NCBI GenBank assembly: GCA_030627905.1
Contig: DAOVRZ010000089.1
Location: 1-25,808 of the forward strand
Direction of reading: 5' to 3'
DNA: 25,808 nt
Origin: JAGMES01 sp023128035
GTDB lineage: Bacteria > Bacillota > Halanaerobiia > DY22613
Positions 8,984-17,084 of this stretch are shown here, piece by piece; within the stretch, counting starts at the first letter, position 1; every line of letters starts with the position of its first letter. Position numbers and translations under genes: made by a program. The notes under the pieces are model-generated. The model saw nothing but the letters and a program-made list of their open reading frames with translations, ran no database searches and was not told where the DNA came from.

Positions 8984-9087
8984 ACAGCTTTACATAAAAA
9001 AAGGGATGATCGGCTAAGCTTACTTGAGAGTTATTAACTCTTGCCTCGCATTAGCTCAAAATCATACCCTTTGAGGTTACATGTAAT
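8984..9087 (-). repeat. Structured repeat element, copy 1; may also serve as the mrfAB terminator
   Basis: It shares blocks with the copy at 24769-24873: on the plus strand, a start like AGCTTTACATA, then GGCTAA, a short hairpin, GCCT, TCATACCCTT, GAGG and CATGT. As minus-strand RNA, AAGGGTATGAT (9061-9071) pairs with ATCATCCCTT (9001-9010) apart from one bulge. Inside is the 7-bp hairpin 9027-9041. The closing stem runs into seven Ts, so copy 1 could end the mrfAB transcript, whose last stop is at 9099. I cannot name its family. Confidence 0.6.
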
Positions 9088-9098
9088 CTTCTCTATCG

Positions 9099-10370
9099 TC
9101 AGAAATCTTTCCTAATTTTCTTTAACAAACGCTGTTCACGATGTTTTAACTGATTCTGCAATTCAATTAACTTTATCTTACTATACAATTTTCGGTTCTT
9201 TACTACTAGCCCCATAGCTCCTTCAGTCATTTGCAAAGCATTTTGATAATCTTTACATTGATGCTCGAAATATTTCGCAAGCTCTAGATAGGGATATAAC
9301 TGTAAATTTGTCTCAGATTCCATCAACTCTTTCCATATTAGTAATGCTTCTTCCATCTTTCCTAAGCGCTTATAGAAAAACGAGAGACGTTTCATTACTT
9401 CCTGTTTAAAATAAGAAGCATTCTCCTGCTGTAAAGTTTGAGTATAACATTTTAGAGCTAAATCTACTTGACCTAAATCTTCATAAATTTTTCCTGCTGA
9501 AAATATATCTTCAGGGCAATGTAATTCATCTTCTGGATTTAAATAAGCTTGAATCAGATGAATAATCAAAGTCACAAGAGAAAGAATATCCCAATGATTA
9601 TGCTGGAATACTGGTAATAAAATTCTTCCATCTTTCTGATCTAAGTAACGGAAAAAAAGAGCGGGAACTTCAGAACCTGAAATATCATTAGTTCGTTTAA
9701 AATCCAAAATCTCTGTTTCTATCGAACCTAAGTTACATCTTTCTAGTCTACGTTTATAAAACCTTCTGGATGGGTGAAGCAAATCAATATGAATCGGAGA
9801 AAAATCTTCCTTTATTCTATGGTAAATGAATCTTCCCTCTAATAGTGGCCAATCATAACTTTTTCCGTTATAAGTAACCAGATGGCTATATTTAAAAAGC
9901 TCGGACAAGAGGGCATCCAGCATTGCCAATTCCTGATGATAGTCTTCCATCATATATTGTCGTAAAACAAATTCGTCTTCCTCAAAATATCCTACACCAA
10001 TTAAAAATGCAAAAGTCCCTGCTCCTCCTGCCAAACCTGTGGTCTCAGTATCCAAAAAGATAAGATTCTGCAAATCTTTTGGGCAAACCATATTAGGTTT
10101 TTTTAATACGCCACATAATGCTGACATCTCTTCAGAAACAAGTCCTCCCAAATTAATACGACCGTGGAAATAATCTATAGGATAACGATATTCTACTAAC
10201 AAAAACTCTCCTAAATCCGACTCTACCATCTTACCAGGTAACAGACGACTTAACTGATATTCCTGGTTAATAGATTCATATATCAATTCATTAATCTGCT
10301 GATCCTGTTTCTTCACTTTAGGTTTATCACTTTTCTTAAAATGAAGACCCAGTTTGGCTCTCAGATCCAC
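9099..10370 (-). CDS. mrfB: MrfB/YprB-like DEDD 3'-5' exonuclease with TPR tail
   Basis: The 423-residue protein has an RNase H-like exonuclease domain at about residues 100-270. Motif I is FLDTETTGL (Asp107, Glu109), motif II is VTYNGKSYDWPLLE (Asp173), and motif III is HNHWDILSL (Asp261). Residues 290-400 look like TPR helices (AGKIYEDLGQVDLALKCY and similar). This is the layout of B. subtilis YprB/MrfB, which acts with the helicase MrfA in a UvrA-independent excision pathway for mitomycin C adducts. Here it follows the mrfA homologue by 52 bases on the same strand with no terminator between. The start is GTG at 10370 with GGAGG 8 bases upstream. The repair role is transferred from B. subtilis. 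Confidence 0.88.
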   Translation of the reverse strand: MDLRAKLGLHFKKSDKPKVKKQDQQINELIYESINQEYQLSRLLPGKMVESDLGEFLLVEYRYPIDYFHGRINLGGLVSEEMSALCGVLKKPNMVCPKDLQNLIFLDTETTGLAGGAGTFAFLIGVGYFEEDEFVLRQYMMEDYHQELAMLDALLSELFKYSHLVTYNGKSYDWPLLEGRFIYHRIKEDFSPIHIDLLHPSRRFYKRRLERCNLGSIETEILDFKRTNDISGSEVPALFFRYLDQKDGRILLPVFQHNHWDILSLVTLIIHLIQAYLNPEDELHCPEDIFSAGKIYEDLGQVDLALKCYTQTLQQENASYFKQEVMKRLSFFYKRLGKMEEALLIWKELMESETNLQLYPYLELAKYFEHQCKDYQNALQMTEGAMGLVVKNRKLYSKIKLIELQNQLKHREQRLLKKIRKDF

Positions 10371-10422
10371 TAAACAATCCTCCTTACTTATCTGCTTTGA
10401 TTTTTTATAGATACTGGAGAAT

Positions 10423-12687
10423 CTATCTTTCTGAAAATGACTTTAATAATTTTAAGGTATTCAGCTTACCATCTGGCCCTACTTCATTTACTGGGCCAAC
10501 ACACGATGGACAGCCATTCTCACATTCACAAGCAGATACTAATTCTTGAGCAGTGTTCAACATTTTATCATGTATTCCGAATAATTTTTCACTAAATCCA
10601 ACCCCTCCAGGGTAGCTATCATAAAGATAAATAGTAGGAGCATTAGTAAAAGGCGAACGAATCTGAGTAACAACTTTGATATCCCGAGGATCACACATCA
10701 GATAAATAGGAGCTACATTAACCAACAGATTTGACAGACCTAAAAGTCCACTCTGAAGTTCATCTTTAGTGAAAGTATCGGCCAATTCTGAAGCAATACT
10801 CATCCAATAAGATGTAGTATGCATCTGCTGTTCTGGTAGATGAATATCTCCATAGCCCACATTTTCATGAGTGTTAAATTTTATCTTTTTAAACATAGTC
10901 GCCTTGGCAGCAACCAACACTTCACCATGTGATTTATCCCCACCTTGAACCTCTCTTTTCTCAAACACATCCAAAACTTTTATATCTACCGAAAGATGAG
11001 CATCTGTATAATAATCTGAATCTACTGCTCGTACATATGCTTTTTGCTCATCATAATCTAATTGATCTACGTGATATTGTTGACTTTCATGGATATAGAT
11101 AGCATCTTTATGAAGCATAGTTAATACACTAAAGCGATCCATCTCGCCAATAATTCGATGATCTGGTTCAGTTGTATCAACAATCACAAAGTTATCTGAT
11201 GAAGCACTTCTAAGACTGATATCGTGTGCAGGATATGAATCACTCATCCAATACCAGCGTCCTCCTACATGACGCAAGATTTTCTCTTCAGCTAAAAATT
11301 CTAGAATCTCTTCTAAAGTTTCTACACCAAAATCTTCGCCATCTTGAAAAGGAAGTTCAAAAGCAGCACATTTTATATGACTAAGTAAAATAACCAAATT
11401 GTTCGGATTAATCAAACCATGTTCAGTTGAATGAGAGAAAAAATAATCAGGATTTGTAATCATATACTGATCAAGAGGACTACTATTCGCGAGTAAAATT
11501 GCCGCAGATATTCCTGAACGTCTTCCAGCTCGACCTGCTTGCTGCCAGGTACTAGCAACAGAACCTGGATAACCAGACATTATACATACTTCCAATTGAC
11601 CTATATCAATTCCTAGTTCTAGAGCATTGGTGCTAACTACTCCTAAAACTTCTCCACGTCGCAAACCTCTTTCAATCTCTCGACGCTGACCTGGAAGATA
11701 GCCACCCCGATAACCACGAATGGCTTTAGGGTTTTGACCAATCCCCTTACAGAGTTCTTTTAAGTAACTTACTAAAACTTCAGTCTTCAATCTACTTCGG
11801 GCAAAAACAATTGTCTGGATTTTATTTTTCAAAAAATATGATGCTAAACGCTTTGCTTCAAGAACATTACTTCGCCGAATTCCCAGTTCACGATTTACCA
11901 CTGGAGGATTATAAAAAATAAATTCCTTTGCTCCAGATGGTGCTCCATTATTATTAACCAACTCAACTTCTACGCCTGTCAATTTACTAGCTAATTCATT
12001 AGGGTTGGCTATTGTTGCAGAAGCACAGATAAACTGAGGATCAGAACCATAAAATTTACAAATCCGCCTTAAACGACGCATTACATTAGCCACATGACTA
12101 CCAAAAACACCACGGTAATGATGAACTTCATCGACTACAATATATTTTAAATTCTCAAAAAGTTTAACCCATTTCGTATGATGGGGTAATATTCCAGAAT
12201 GGAGCATATCAGGATTAGTTACTACGATATGTCCTGCTGAGCGAATCAATTTCCGAGCAGTAGCTGGTGTATCTCCATCGTATGTGTAGGTCTTAATATC
12301 TTCACCTAAGAGAGTAACCAGTTCATGAAGTTCACTCATCTGATCCTGTGAAAGAGCTTTTGTCGGGAAGAGATAAAGAGCTCTAGTTTCTTGGTTTTGC
12401 AAAATCTTATTTAACACTGGGAGATTATAACAAAGTGTTTTACCAGATGCAGTAGGAGTAACTACCACAATATTTTTATCTTTTGTAACACTATCAAAAG
12501 CTGTAGCTTGATGAGAATAAAGCCGTTCTATTCCACGCTGCCGAAGGACATCTGCCAATCGTTGATCTAATGACATAGGAAAGTCAGAATATTGTGCCTC
12601 TCTAGCAAGAATTGTATTCCAAGTTGTAATATTTGCACAAAACTTTTCAGAACTCTTCAATTGGTCTAAAACTTGAGTGAGATTCAT
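10423..12687 (-). CDS. mrfA: MrfA/YprA-like superfamily 2 DNA helicase with C-terminal zinc domain
   Basis: The 754-residue length is close to B. subtilis YprA (about 750). Helicase motifs are clear: Walker A TPTASGKT ending near residue 84, motif II VVDEVHHYRG (DEVH at 186-189), motif III CASATIANP, and motif VI WQQAGRAGR near 380-388. The C-terminal part has the four-cysteine cluster CECENGCPSC near residue 720, as in the DUF1998/MZB domain of YprA/MrfA. I moved the start to the ATG at 12687, which has TGGAGG 8 bases upstream; a longer frame to 12780 would span the promoter and the lysR terminator. With the adjacent exonuclease it forms the MrfAB repair pair. It has its own strong promoter at 12721-12749. 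Confidence 0.92.
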   Translation of the reverse strand: MNLTQVLDQLKSSEKFCANITTWNTILAREAQYSDFPMSLDQRLADVLRQRGIERLYSHQATAFDSVTKDKNIVVVTPTASGKTLCYNLPVLNKILQNQETRALYLFPTKALSQDQMSELHELVTLLGEDIKTYTYDGDTPATARKLIRSAGHIVVTNPDMLHSGILPHHTKWVKLFENLKYIVVDEVHHYRGVFGSHVANVMRRLRRICKFYGSDPQFICASATIANPNELASKLTGVEVELVNNNGAPSGAKEFIFYNPPVVNRELGIRRSNVLEAKRLASYFLKNKIQTIVFARSRLKTEVLVSYLKELCKGIGQNPKAIRGYRGGYLPGQRREIERGLRRGEVLGVVSTNALELGIDIGQLEVCIMSGYPGSVASTWQQAGRAGRRSGISAAILLANSSPLDQYMITNPDYFFSHSTEHGLINPNNLVILLSHIKCAAFELPFQDGEDFGVETLEEILEFLAEEKILRHVGGRWYWMSDSYPAHDISLRSASSDNFVIVDTTEPDHRIIGEMDRFSVLTMLHKDAIYIHESQQYHVDQLDYDEQKAYVRAVDSDYYTDAHLSVDIKVLDVFEKREVQGGDKSHGEVLVAAKATMFKKIKFNTHENVGYGDIHLPEQQMHTTSYWMSIASELADTFTKDELQSGLLGLSNLLVNVAPIYLMCDPRDIKVVTQIRSPFTNAPTIYLYDSYPGGVGFSEKLFGIHDKMLNTAQELVSACECENGCPSCVGPVNEVGPDGKLNTLKLLKSFSER

Positions 12688-12720
12688 CGAATTTTCCTCC
12701 ATATATTCGTTTTCTATTTT

Positions 12721-12749
12721 ATTGTATAAGAGAACACCTGTGCTGTCAA
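12721..12749 (-). promoter_or_regulatory. Strong sigma-A promoter of mrfAB, with a LexA-like box in the spacer
   Basis: On the minus strand TTGACA (12744-12749) and TACAAT (12721-12726) are 17 bases apart, starting transcription just upstream of the mrfA SD. The spacer contains GAACACCTGTGC (12732-12743 on the plus strand), one mismatch from the Bacillus-type GAAC-N4-GTTC LexA core. The promoter is well supported; the operator is only a suggestion. Confidence 0.8.
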
Positions 12750-12750
12750 C

Positions 12751-12778
12751 AAAGAAAAGACTCCTTCTATCAGGAGTC
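12751..12778 (-). terminator. Rho-independent terminator of the LysR gene
   Basis: The inverted repeat GACTCCT/AGGAGTC (12759-12765 and 12772-12778) overlaps the stop codon of the LysR gene. On the minus strand it is followed by TTTTCTTTG. It separates the regulator transcript from the mrfA promoter immediately downstream. Confidence 0.8.
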
Positions 12779-13667
12779 ATATCTTCTTTTGCATATATTC
12801 AATAAACTTCTCAATTAAGTTTTTCTCCTTTTGTTCCTTAGTATAGATCAGGAAAAACTCTCTTTGAACATCAAAACCTTCTACCTGAACAACTCGTACA
12901 CGCTGCAATTTTTCAGCCCGGCGTGCAGCAAGACTGGAAACAATAGAAATTCCAAGTCCTGCTTCTACAGCCGCAATGATCGATTCGCTACTGCCAAGTT
13001 GGGCAGCCATCTTAAGATCAGATTCACTCAGTTCTAACCGGGCCAACCCTTCTTTCATTGCTTTGCGTGTTCCTGAGCCTTCTTCACGAAAAATAAATCT
13101 TTCTCTAAAAAGCTCTTGTCTTGTGACCTTACCTCTTTTACCAATAGAATAATCTTTAGGGACAATCAACACTAACTTATCAGAGGCAATCTTCAAAGTC
13201 ATAAACTTGTCCTCTTTTGGCTTAACCCCCACAATTCCCAGATCATATCGCCCTTTTAAGAGATTCTGAATCACTGAGCCCGAATCTCCGACCTCCATCT
13301 TCAATTCTATCATCGGATAAGTTTGGCAAAAATCTACGATCAACTCTGGCAAAAGATATTCTGCTGGAATCGTACTGGCGCCAATATTCAACACACCCTT
13401 AACCAGATCCTGTAATTGATTAATCTTCGGGCCAATATTTTCCCAGATTCTAAGTATCTCTTTTGCTGATTGATAAAGTTGTTCCCCTTCTTCTGTCAAA
13501 ACCACTCCATCTGACTTTCTTTTAACCAGCTCGACACTAAAATGTTCTTCTAAAGCTTTCACCTGAATACTTACCGCAGGTTGAGTTAATTTTAGTTCTT
13601 CTGCTACCTCGGAAAAACTTCCCAAATCAGCTAATTTTACAAATGTATATAAACGTGATAGTTTCAT
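12777..13667 (-). CDS. LysR-family transcriptional regulator
   Basis: The 296-residue protein has an N-terminal winged helix-turn-helix (GSFSEVAEELKLTQPAVS at about 16-33, followed by KALEEHF). The C-terminal effector domain starts at GVLNIGASTIPAEYLLPELI and contains REEGSGTRKAMKEGL and the AAVEAGLGISIVS segment. These segments resemble the CysL-like group, which includes regulators annotated as selenium-metabolism associated; this subgroup call is tentative. The ATG at 13667 has GAGGG about 8 bases upstream. It is a single-gene transcript with its own terminator. No divergent target gene is next to it: the upstream neighbour is a co-directional GNAT gene ending in its own terminator. The regulon cannot be read from this window. 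Confidence 0.9.
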   Translation of the reverse strand: MKLSRLYTFVKLADLGSFSEVAEELKLTQPAVSIQVKALEEHFSVELVKRKSDGVVLTEEGEQLYQSAKEILRIWENIGPKINQLQDLVKGVLNIGASTIPAEYLLPELIVDFCQTYPMIELKMEVGDSGSVIQNLLKGRYDLGIVGVKPKEDKFMTLKIASDKLVLIVPKDYSIGKRGKVTRQELFRERFIFREEGSGTRKAMKEGLARLELSESDLKMAAQLGSSESIIAAVEAGLGISIVSSLAARRAEKLQRVRVVQVEGFDVQREFFLIYTKEQKEKNLIEKFIEYMQKKI

Positions 13668-13763
13668 TTAAATATTCCCTCGTTTCAATTGACCAATATA
13701 AACTTAGTACACATCTTTTATACTTCTCCTTTTAAAGAAAAATTCCTTTACAATATGATACAA

Positions 13764-13791
13764 TAAAAGAGAGGACACCTACCTCTCTTTT
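13764..13791 (-). terminator. Rho-independent terminator of the GNAT gene
   Basis: Arms AAAAGAGAGG (13765-13774) and CCTCTCTTTT (13782-13791) enclose a 7-base loop at the end of the acetyltransferase gene. On the minus strand the hairpin leads into TTTTATTGT. Confidence 0.8.
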
Positions 13792-14402
13792 TATTCATCT
13801 ATGTAAATATACTCATATCCAATACAGATTCTCGGTCTTAAAGCATCATCATCCTCTATAATCTTAAATTTTTTCTTTACTCTCTCAAAATCTTCCACTA
13901 AACAAGATCCCCTCATATCCCAGCAATCAAAGCCATCCTTTTTAAAATTCTGCTGTTGCTCTTTTGTAGGTGTCACAGAAAACTGCCAATGCCGTTCAAT
14001 CTCTTTCATCCCTAATCTTTCATAATATCTCTGAGCCCTTTCTTCCTGAGAATACCCGATGCTTTTTCTAATCCCATACTTTTTTAAAGCTAATCTATGT
14101 GCATTTTGAATCAATTTTCTACCAATTTCTAATCCACGATACTCTCTATGTACTCCAAACTCCCAAACAAAAGCACAATCTTTTATCTCACTCACTATTC
14201 TTGCATTGATCTCAAAAGTTATAAAACCAACAACTCTATCTCCATCTATAGCTACTAAATCAATAGAATCATTTTTATATGTAGGCTTTTTGTGAAGTAC
14301 AATCCACCATGCTGCAGAATCTACCATCACACTTGCGTGAACATCCAACCACTTAAGTTCATCAGTTTCTCTATATTCTCGAATAGTAATTTTTTTATTC
14401 AT
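13791..14402 (-). CDS. GNAT-family N-acetyltransferase
   Basis: The 203-residue protein has the GNAT order: an N-terminal ITIREYRETDELKWLDVH segment, a beta strand IDGDRVVGFITFE at about 52-64, and acetyl-CoA-binding motif A at about 81-99 (WEFGVHREYRGLEIGRKL, the RxxxG turn). It then has YYERLGMKEIERHWQF, typical of motif B. A C-terminal extension of roughly 60 residues beyond the usual core contains FDCWDMRGSCLVEDF and is of unknown role. The start is the ATG at 14402, with AGGAGGT 6 bases upstream; an in-frame ATG at 14423 lies before that SD. Substrate unknown. The gene is divergent from the LysM-GH18 gene and has its own terminator. Confidence 0.85.
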   Translation of the reverse strand: MNKKITIREYRETDELKWLDVHASVMVDSAAWWIVLHKKPTYKNDSIDLVAIDGDRVVGFITFEINARIVSEIKDCAFVWEFGVHREYRGLEIGRKLIQNAHRLALKKYGIRKSIGYSQEERAQRYYERLGMKEIERHWQFSVTPTKEQQQNFKKDGFDCWDMRGSCLVEDFERVKKKFKIIEDDDALRPRICIGYEYIYIDE

Positions 14403-14421
14403 TGATTGACCTCCTACAAGC

Positions 14422-14449
14422 ATTATCCCATTACTATATATTTCGTCAA
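14422..14449 (-). promoter_or_regulatory. Possible promoter of the GNAT gene
   Basis: On the minus strand TTGACG (14444-14449) and GATAAT (14422-14427) are 16 bases apart. The predicted start, near 14415, would fall at the edge of the SD at 14409-14415 and leave almost no leader. Either the true start is slightly upstream or the match is fortuitous. Confidence 0.35.
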
Positions 14450-14562
14450 ATCTTCTATCTCTCCTCTTTTCCTAATACTTAAAATTTTTCTGATTTAAAG
14501 TACAAATCAATAACCATTTGAATAGTTTAATATATGAGATGAATCATAAGGAGGGAAATTTG

Positions 14563-15711
14563 TTGAGAATACATATAGTCAAGCCAGGTGATAGTTTATG
14601 GTTAATATCTAATAGATACGGAGTTCCTATAGAAGAAATTGTTAGATTAAATGGTTTACAGGAGGTTCCTTATTTAATTCCCGGGCAGGCAATTTTAATC
14701 CCGTCAAAAACTTCCACTAACTCCAAAAAACTTAGAACTGTAGAAGCCAACGGATATATTTTACCTTCAACAAAAGAACATGAGGATGAAATAATTAGCA
14801 ATGTAAATTTGACATATATCAGCCCATTCAGCTATCAAGTTACAATAGATGGTGACCTAATTCCTTTAAATGATGATAATATTCTTGAAACATCAAAAGA
14901 AGCTGGTTTTACCCCAATTTTGGTCATTACAAATATTCGGAACAAAAATTTTAATGCAAATTTAGCACACCAAATATTGACTAATGAATCTCTTCAAGAG
15001 GTTTTATTTGAAAATATCCTCAAGACTTTAACTGAAAAAGGCTACTATGGATTAAATATTGATTTTGAAAGAATTCCTCCAGAAGATCGACAGTTGTATA
15101 ATGATTTTGTTAAAAAACTAACCGATCTATTACACTCAGAAAACTATCCGGTTACGGTGGCGCTTGTGCCCAAACCATATGACATTACAACAGGGGCTTG
15201 GCATGGAGCCCATGATTATCAAGCTCTTGGAGAAATAGCTGATTCAGTTATAATTATGACCTATGACTGGGGATGGGCGGGAGGACCACCGATGGCAATT
15301 GCTCCTATTAATCAAGTAAAAAGCGTACTTAACTATGCTGTTTCAGTAATTCCTTCAGAGAAAATAATGATGGGAATTCCACTCTATGGATACGATTGGC
15401 CTTTACCTTATATACCTCGTGGAAAATGGGCCAGACTTATTAGTCATATAGAAGCATTAAAAATTGCCGCTCGATATGGTGCATTCATAGAATATGATCC
15501 AATAGCACAATCACCTTATTTTAAATATTTTGATGAATTTGGTAATCCACACGAGGTTTGGTTTGAAGATGCGAGAAGTTTTCAAGAAAAGTTTAAACTG
15601 GTGGATCTATATGATTTACGAGGAGTAAGCTATTGGGAACTTAGTTTACCATCACCACAAAATTGGGCATTACTTGAGTCAACGTTTGATATTAAAAAAG
15701 AAACAATATAG
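14563..15711 (+). CDS. LysM domain glycoside hydrolase family 18 protein (YaaH/SleL-like)
   Basis: The 382-residue protein starts with one LysM domain at about residues 2-48 (IHIVKPGDSLWLISNRYG to IPGQAILIPS). A GH18 barrel follows, with catalytic strand GYYGLNIDFERI (Asp167, Glu169 the likely proton donor), plus IIMTYDWGWAGGPP and IMMGIPLYGYDW, all characteristic of the YaaH/SleL group. Those proteins cleave N-acetylglucosaminyl bonds in spore cortex or other peptidoglycan. No signal peptide is seen, as in spore-deposited members. B. subtilis YaaH has two LysM domains, so this one is shorter. The start is the TTG at 14563, with AAGGAGGG 8 bases upstream; a longer frame to 14518 lacks an SD. 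Its 3' end overlaps that of jetD by 33 bases, tail to tail. Whether this organism sporulates cannot be judged. Confidence 0.87.
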   Translation: MRIHIVKPGDSLWLISNRYGVPIEEIVRLNGLQEVPYLIPGQAILIPSKTSTNSKKLRTVEANGYILPSTKEHEDEIISNVNLTYISPFSYQVTIDGDLIPLNDDNILETSKEAGFTPILVITNIRNKNFNANLAHQILTNESLQEVLFENILKTLTEKGYYGLNIDFERIPPEDRQLYNDFVKKLTDLLHSENYPVTVALVPKPYDITTGAWHGAHDYQALGEIADSVIIMTYDWGWAGGPPMAIAPINQVKSVLNYAVSVIPSEKIMMGIPLYGYDWPLPYIPRGKWARLISHIEALKIAARYGAFIEYDPIAQSPYFKYFDEFGNPHEVWFEDARSFQEKFKLVDLYDLRGVSYWELSLPSPQNWALLESTFDIKKETI

Positions 15712-16989
15712 ATCTTCTAACATTTTTTCAATCAAATGCTCTTGATAGCCAGCTTTTTTAATTAATTTTAGTTCTTTCTTTATCTGATTTAACTCTATGG
15801 AAGTGATATTTTTTAACTTTTTAATTCTACTCTCTTCAATTATTTCGCCAGAAAGTGCTATTTTATAATCTTGTACACCATAACGCCAGAGTTTAACTTG
15901 ATCAGGATAACGATCTAATAATCGCTGTGCCATTCCCAAGCCTTCTGGATCAAAATCTCCCGAATAATAAATAATAGTATTTTCCTTTGCTAGCATATCT
16001 AATAAAACCAGAGTGGCCAAACGAAACTGACCATTAGAACAGACTAAAGGTATTTGAATATCAAGAGAAAGTTGATCAATAATTTCACTAAAAACAGCTG
16101 GATTTTCTACAACAAAAACTTTGCCATGTGGACTTTGGACTCGGTCAACTCTAAGCAAATTACGCAAAGTTACTTGCAACACTTCCCTTGTATTTAATGC
16201 TCCCTGCCATAATGGATGTTTTTCTTCTTGATAATAAGCTACCAAACCATTAGTAGTCACATAACTAGAGATATCATCCTTTACTATACCTGCTCTTAGA
16301 TACAATTCGGCCATCTCTTCACTAGATTCTGGAAACGAAACATGATAAATTGTCGCTAAAGCTGTCTGAAATAATTTTCCTAGATCTGTTTTTTGATCTA
16401 AACCATGTGGATTAGTAGTAATTTGGGTAGCAAAGACTGGTAAACGTTGTCGCTTCCCAAAATTTATCGGCAATTTTATCAATGCAGTACAAATTAAACG
16501 TAAATCCTCTAATAATTTATTCGAATCCTTTTCAAATTTTTTTAAAGTTAATCTATATCCATACCCATTTTTCTCTAAAAGATTTGTTAACCAAATTTGG
16601 CATTCATTAGATGATGAAAATTCATCCAAAAGAGTTTGAAATAATTCATCCCATTTCTTCTGCCAATTTTGCTTTATCTCTTGATTTGTTTGTATTTTTT
16701 CTCCAAAATATACTTCTAACAATTCAATGAACTTAATCCCTGCAAATTTGGTTCGATTTAAGACTATATCAAAATTGGCTAAAGAAATTTTTACTATTGA
16801 TTGATGTGAAAAATCTTTTCCAAAAAATAATCCAATCGCTTTTTTTTCTTCTTCTCCTAAAGAAGAAAGAGAAGCCATTCCACCAACTCGCCCCAGTTGT
16901 TGATACTTTTTTCGCATTTCTTGAAACAAAAGATCAAAGCCTGGTTCATTTTTGAAATATTGCACAGCCTCTTTAACAATATTTAACAT
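15679..16989 (-). CDS. jetD: Wadjet anti-plasmid system protein JetD (type II, TIGR02679-like)
   Basis: The 436-residue protein matches the two-part layout of the TIGR02679 family (DUF3323 N-terminal, DUF2399 C-terminal). The C-terminal Toprim fold is visible: Glu295 in VFVVENPAVF, then YYSGDFDPEGLGMAQRLL with Asp345 and Asp347. These are the expected metal-binding residues. JetD is the nuclease subunit that cleaves plasmid DNA once the JetABC motor stalls on a small circle. I chose the ATG at 16989, with GAGGGTG just upstream; an in-frame TTG at 17004 would put that SD inside the gene. It follows jetC after 80 bases that hold a strong hairpin. Its 3' end overlaps the convergent LysM-GH18 gene by 33 bases. 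Confidence 0.88.
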   Translation of the reverse strand: MLNIVKEAVQYFKNEPGFDLLFQEMRKKYQQLGRVGGMASLSSLGEEEKKAIGLFFGKDFSHQSIVKISLANFDIVLNRTKFAGIKFIELLEVYFGEKIQTNQEIKQNWQKKWDELFQTLLDEFSSSNECQIWLTNLLEKNGYGYRLTLKKFEKDSNKLLEDLRLICTALIKLPINFGKRQRLPVFATQITTNPHGLDQKTDLGKLFQTALATIYHVSFPESSEEMAELYLRAGIVKDDISSYVTTNGLVAYYQEEKHPLWQGALNTREVLQVTLRNLLRVDRVQSPHGKVFVVENPAVFSEIIDQLSLDIQIPLVCSNGQFRLATLVLLDMLAKENTIIYYSGDFDPEGLGMAQRLLDRYPDQVKLWRYGVQDYKIALSGEIIEESRIKKLKNITSIELNQIKKELKLIKKAGYQEHLIEKMLEDLYCFFFNIKR

Positions 16990-17027
16990 TATCATCACCC
17001 TCAACTATTACTTTACATATGAAAGAC

Positions 17028-17075
17028 TTTACACCCATACACTCATGATAAAAATCATGAATGTATGGGTGTAAA
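17028..17075 (-). promoter_or_regulatory. Large intercistronic hairpin between jetC and jetD
   Basis: Two 22-base arms (17028-17049 and 17054-17075) are complementary at 21 positions, with a 4-base loop. The one mismatch (C/A on plus) becomes a U-G pair in the minus-strand mRNA, so the operon transcript can pair all 22. No T-run follows, so it does not look like an intrinsic terminator. It begins 10 bases after the jetC stop and ends about 20 bases before the jetD SD. An RNA-stability, processing or translation-balance role is inference. Confidence 0.75.
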
Positions 17076-17084
17076 TTGATAACC

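Noticed and set aside
8984..9087. Known riboswitch (c-di-GMP, SAM, TPP, T-box, lysine, fluoride)
   Set aside because: None of the conserved core sequences of these classes is present, and copy 1 lies just downstream of a gene, with no gene start close behind it.
17028..17075. Intrinsic terminator between jetC and jetD
   Set aside because: No T-run follows either arm in the direction of transcription, so termination is unlikely despite the strong stem.
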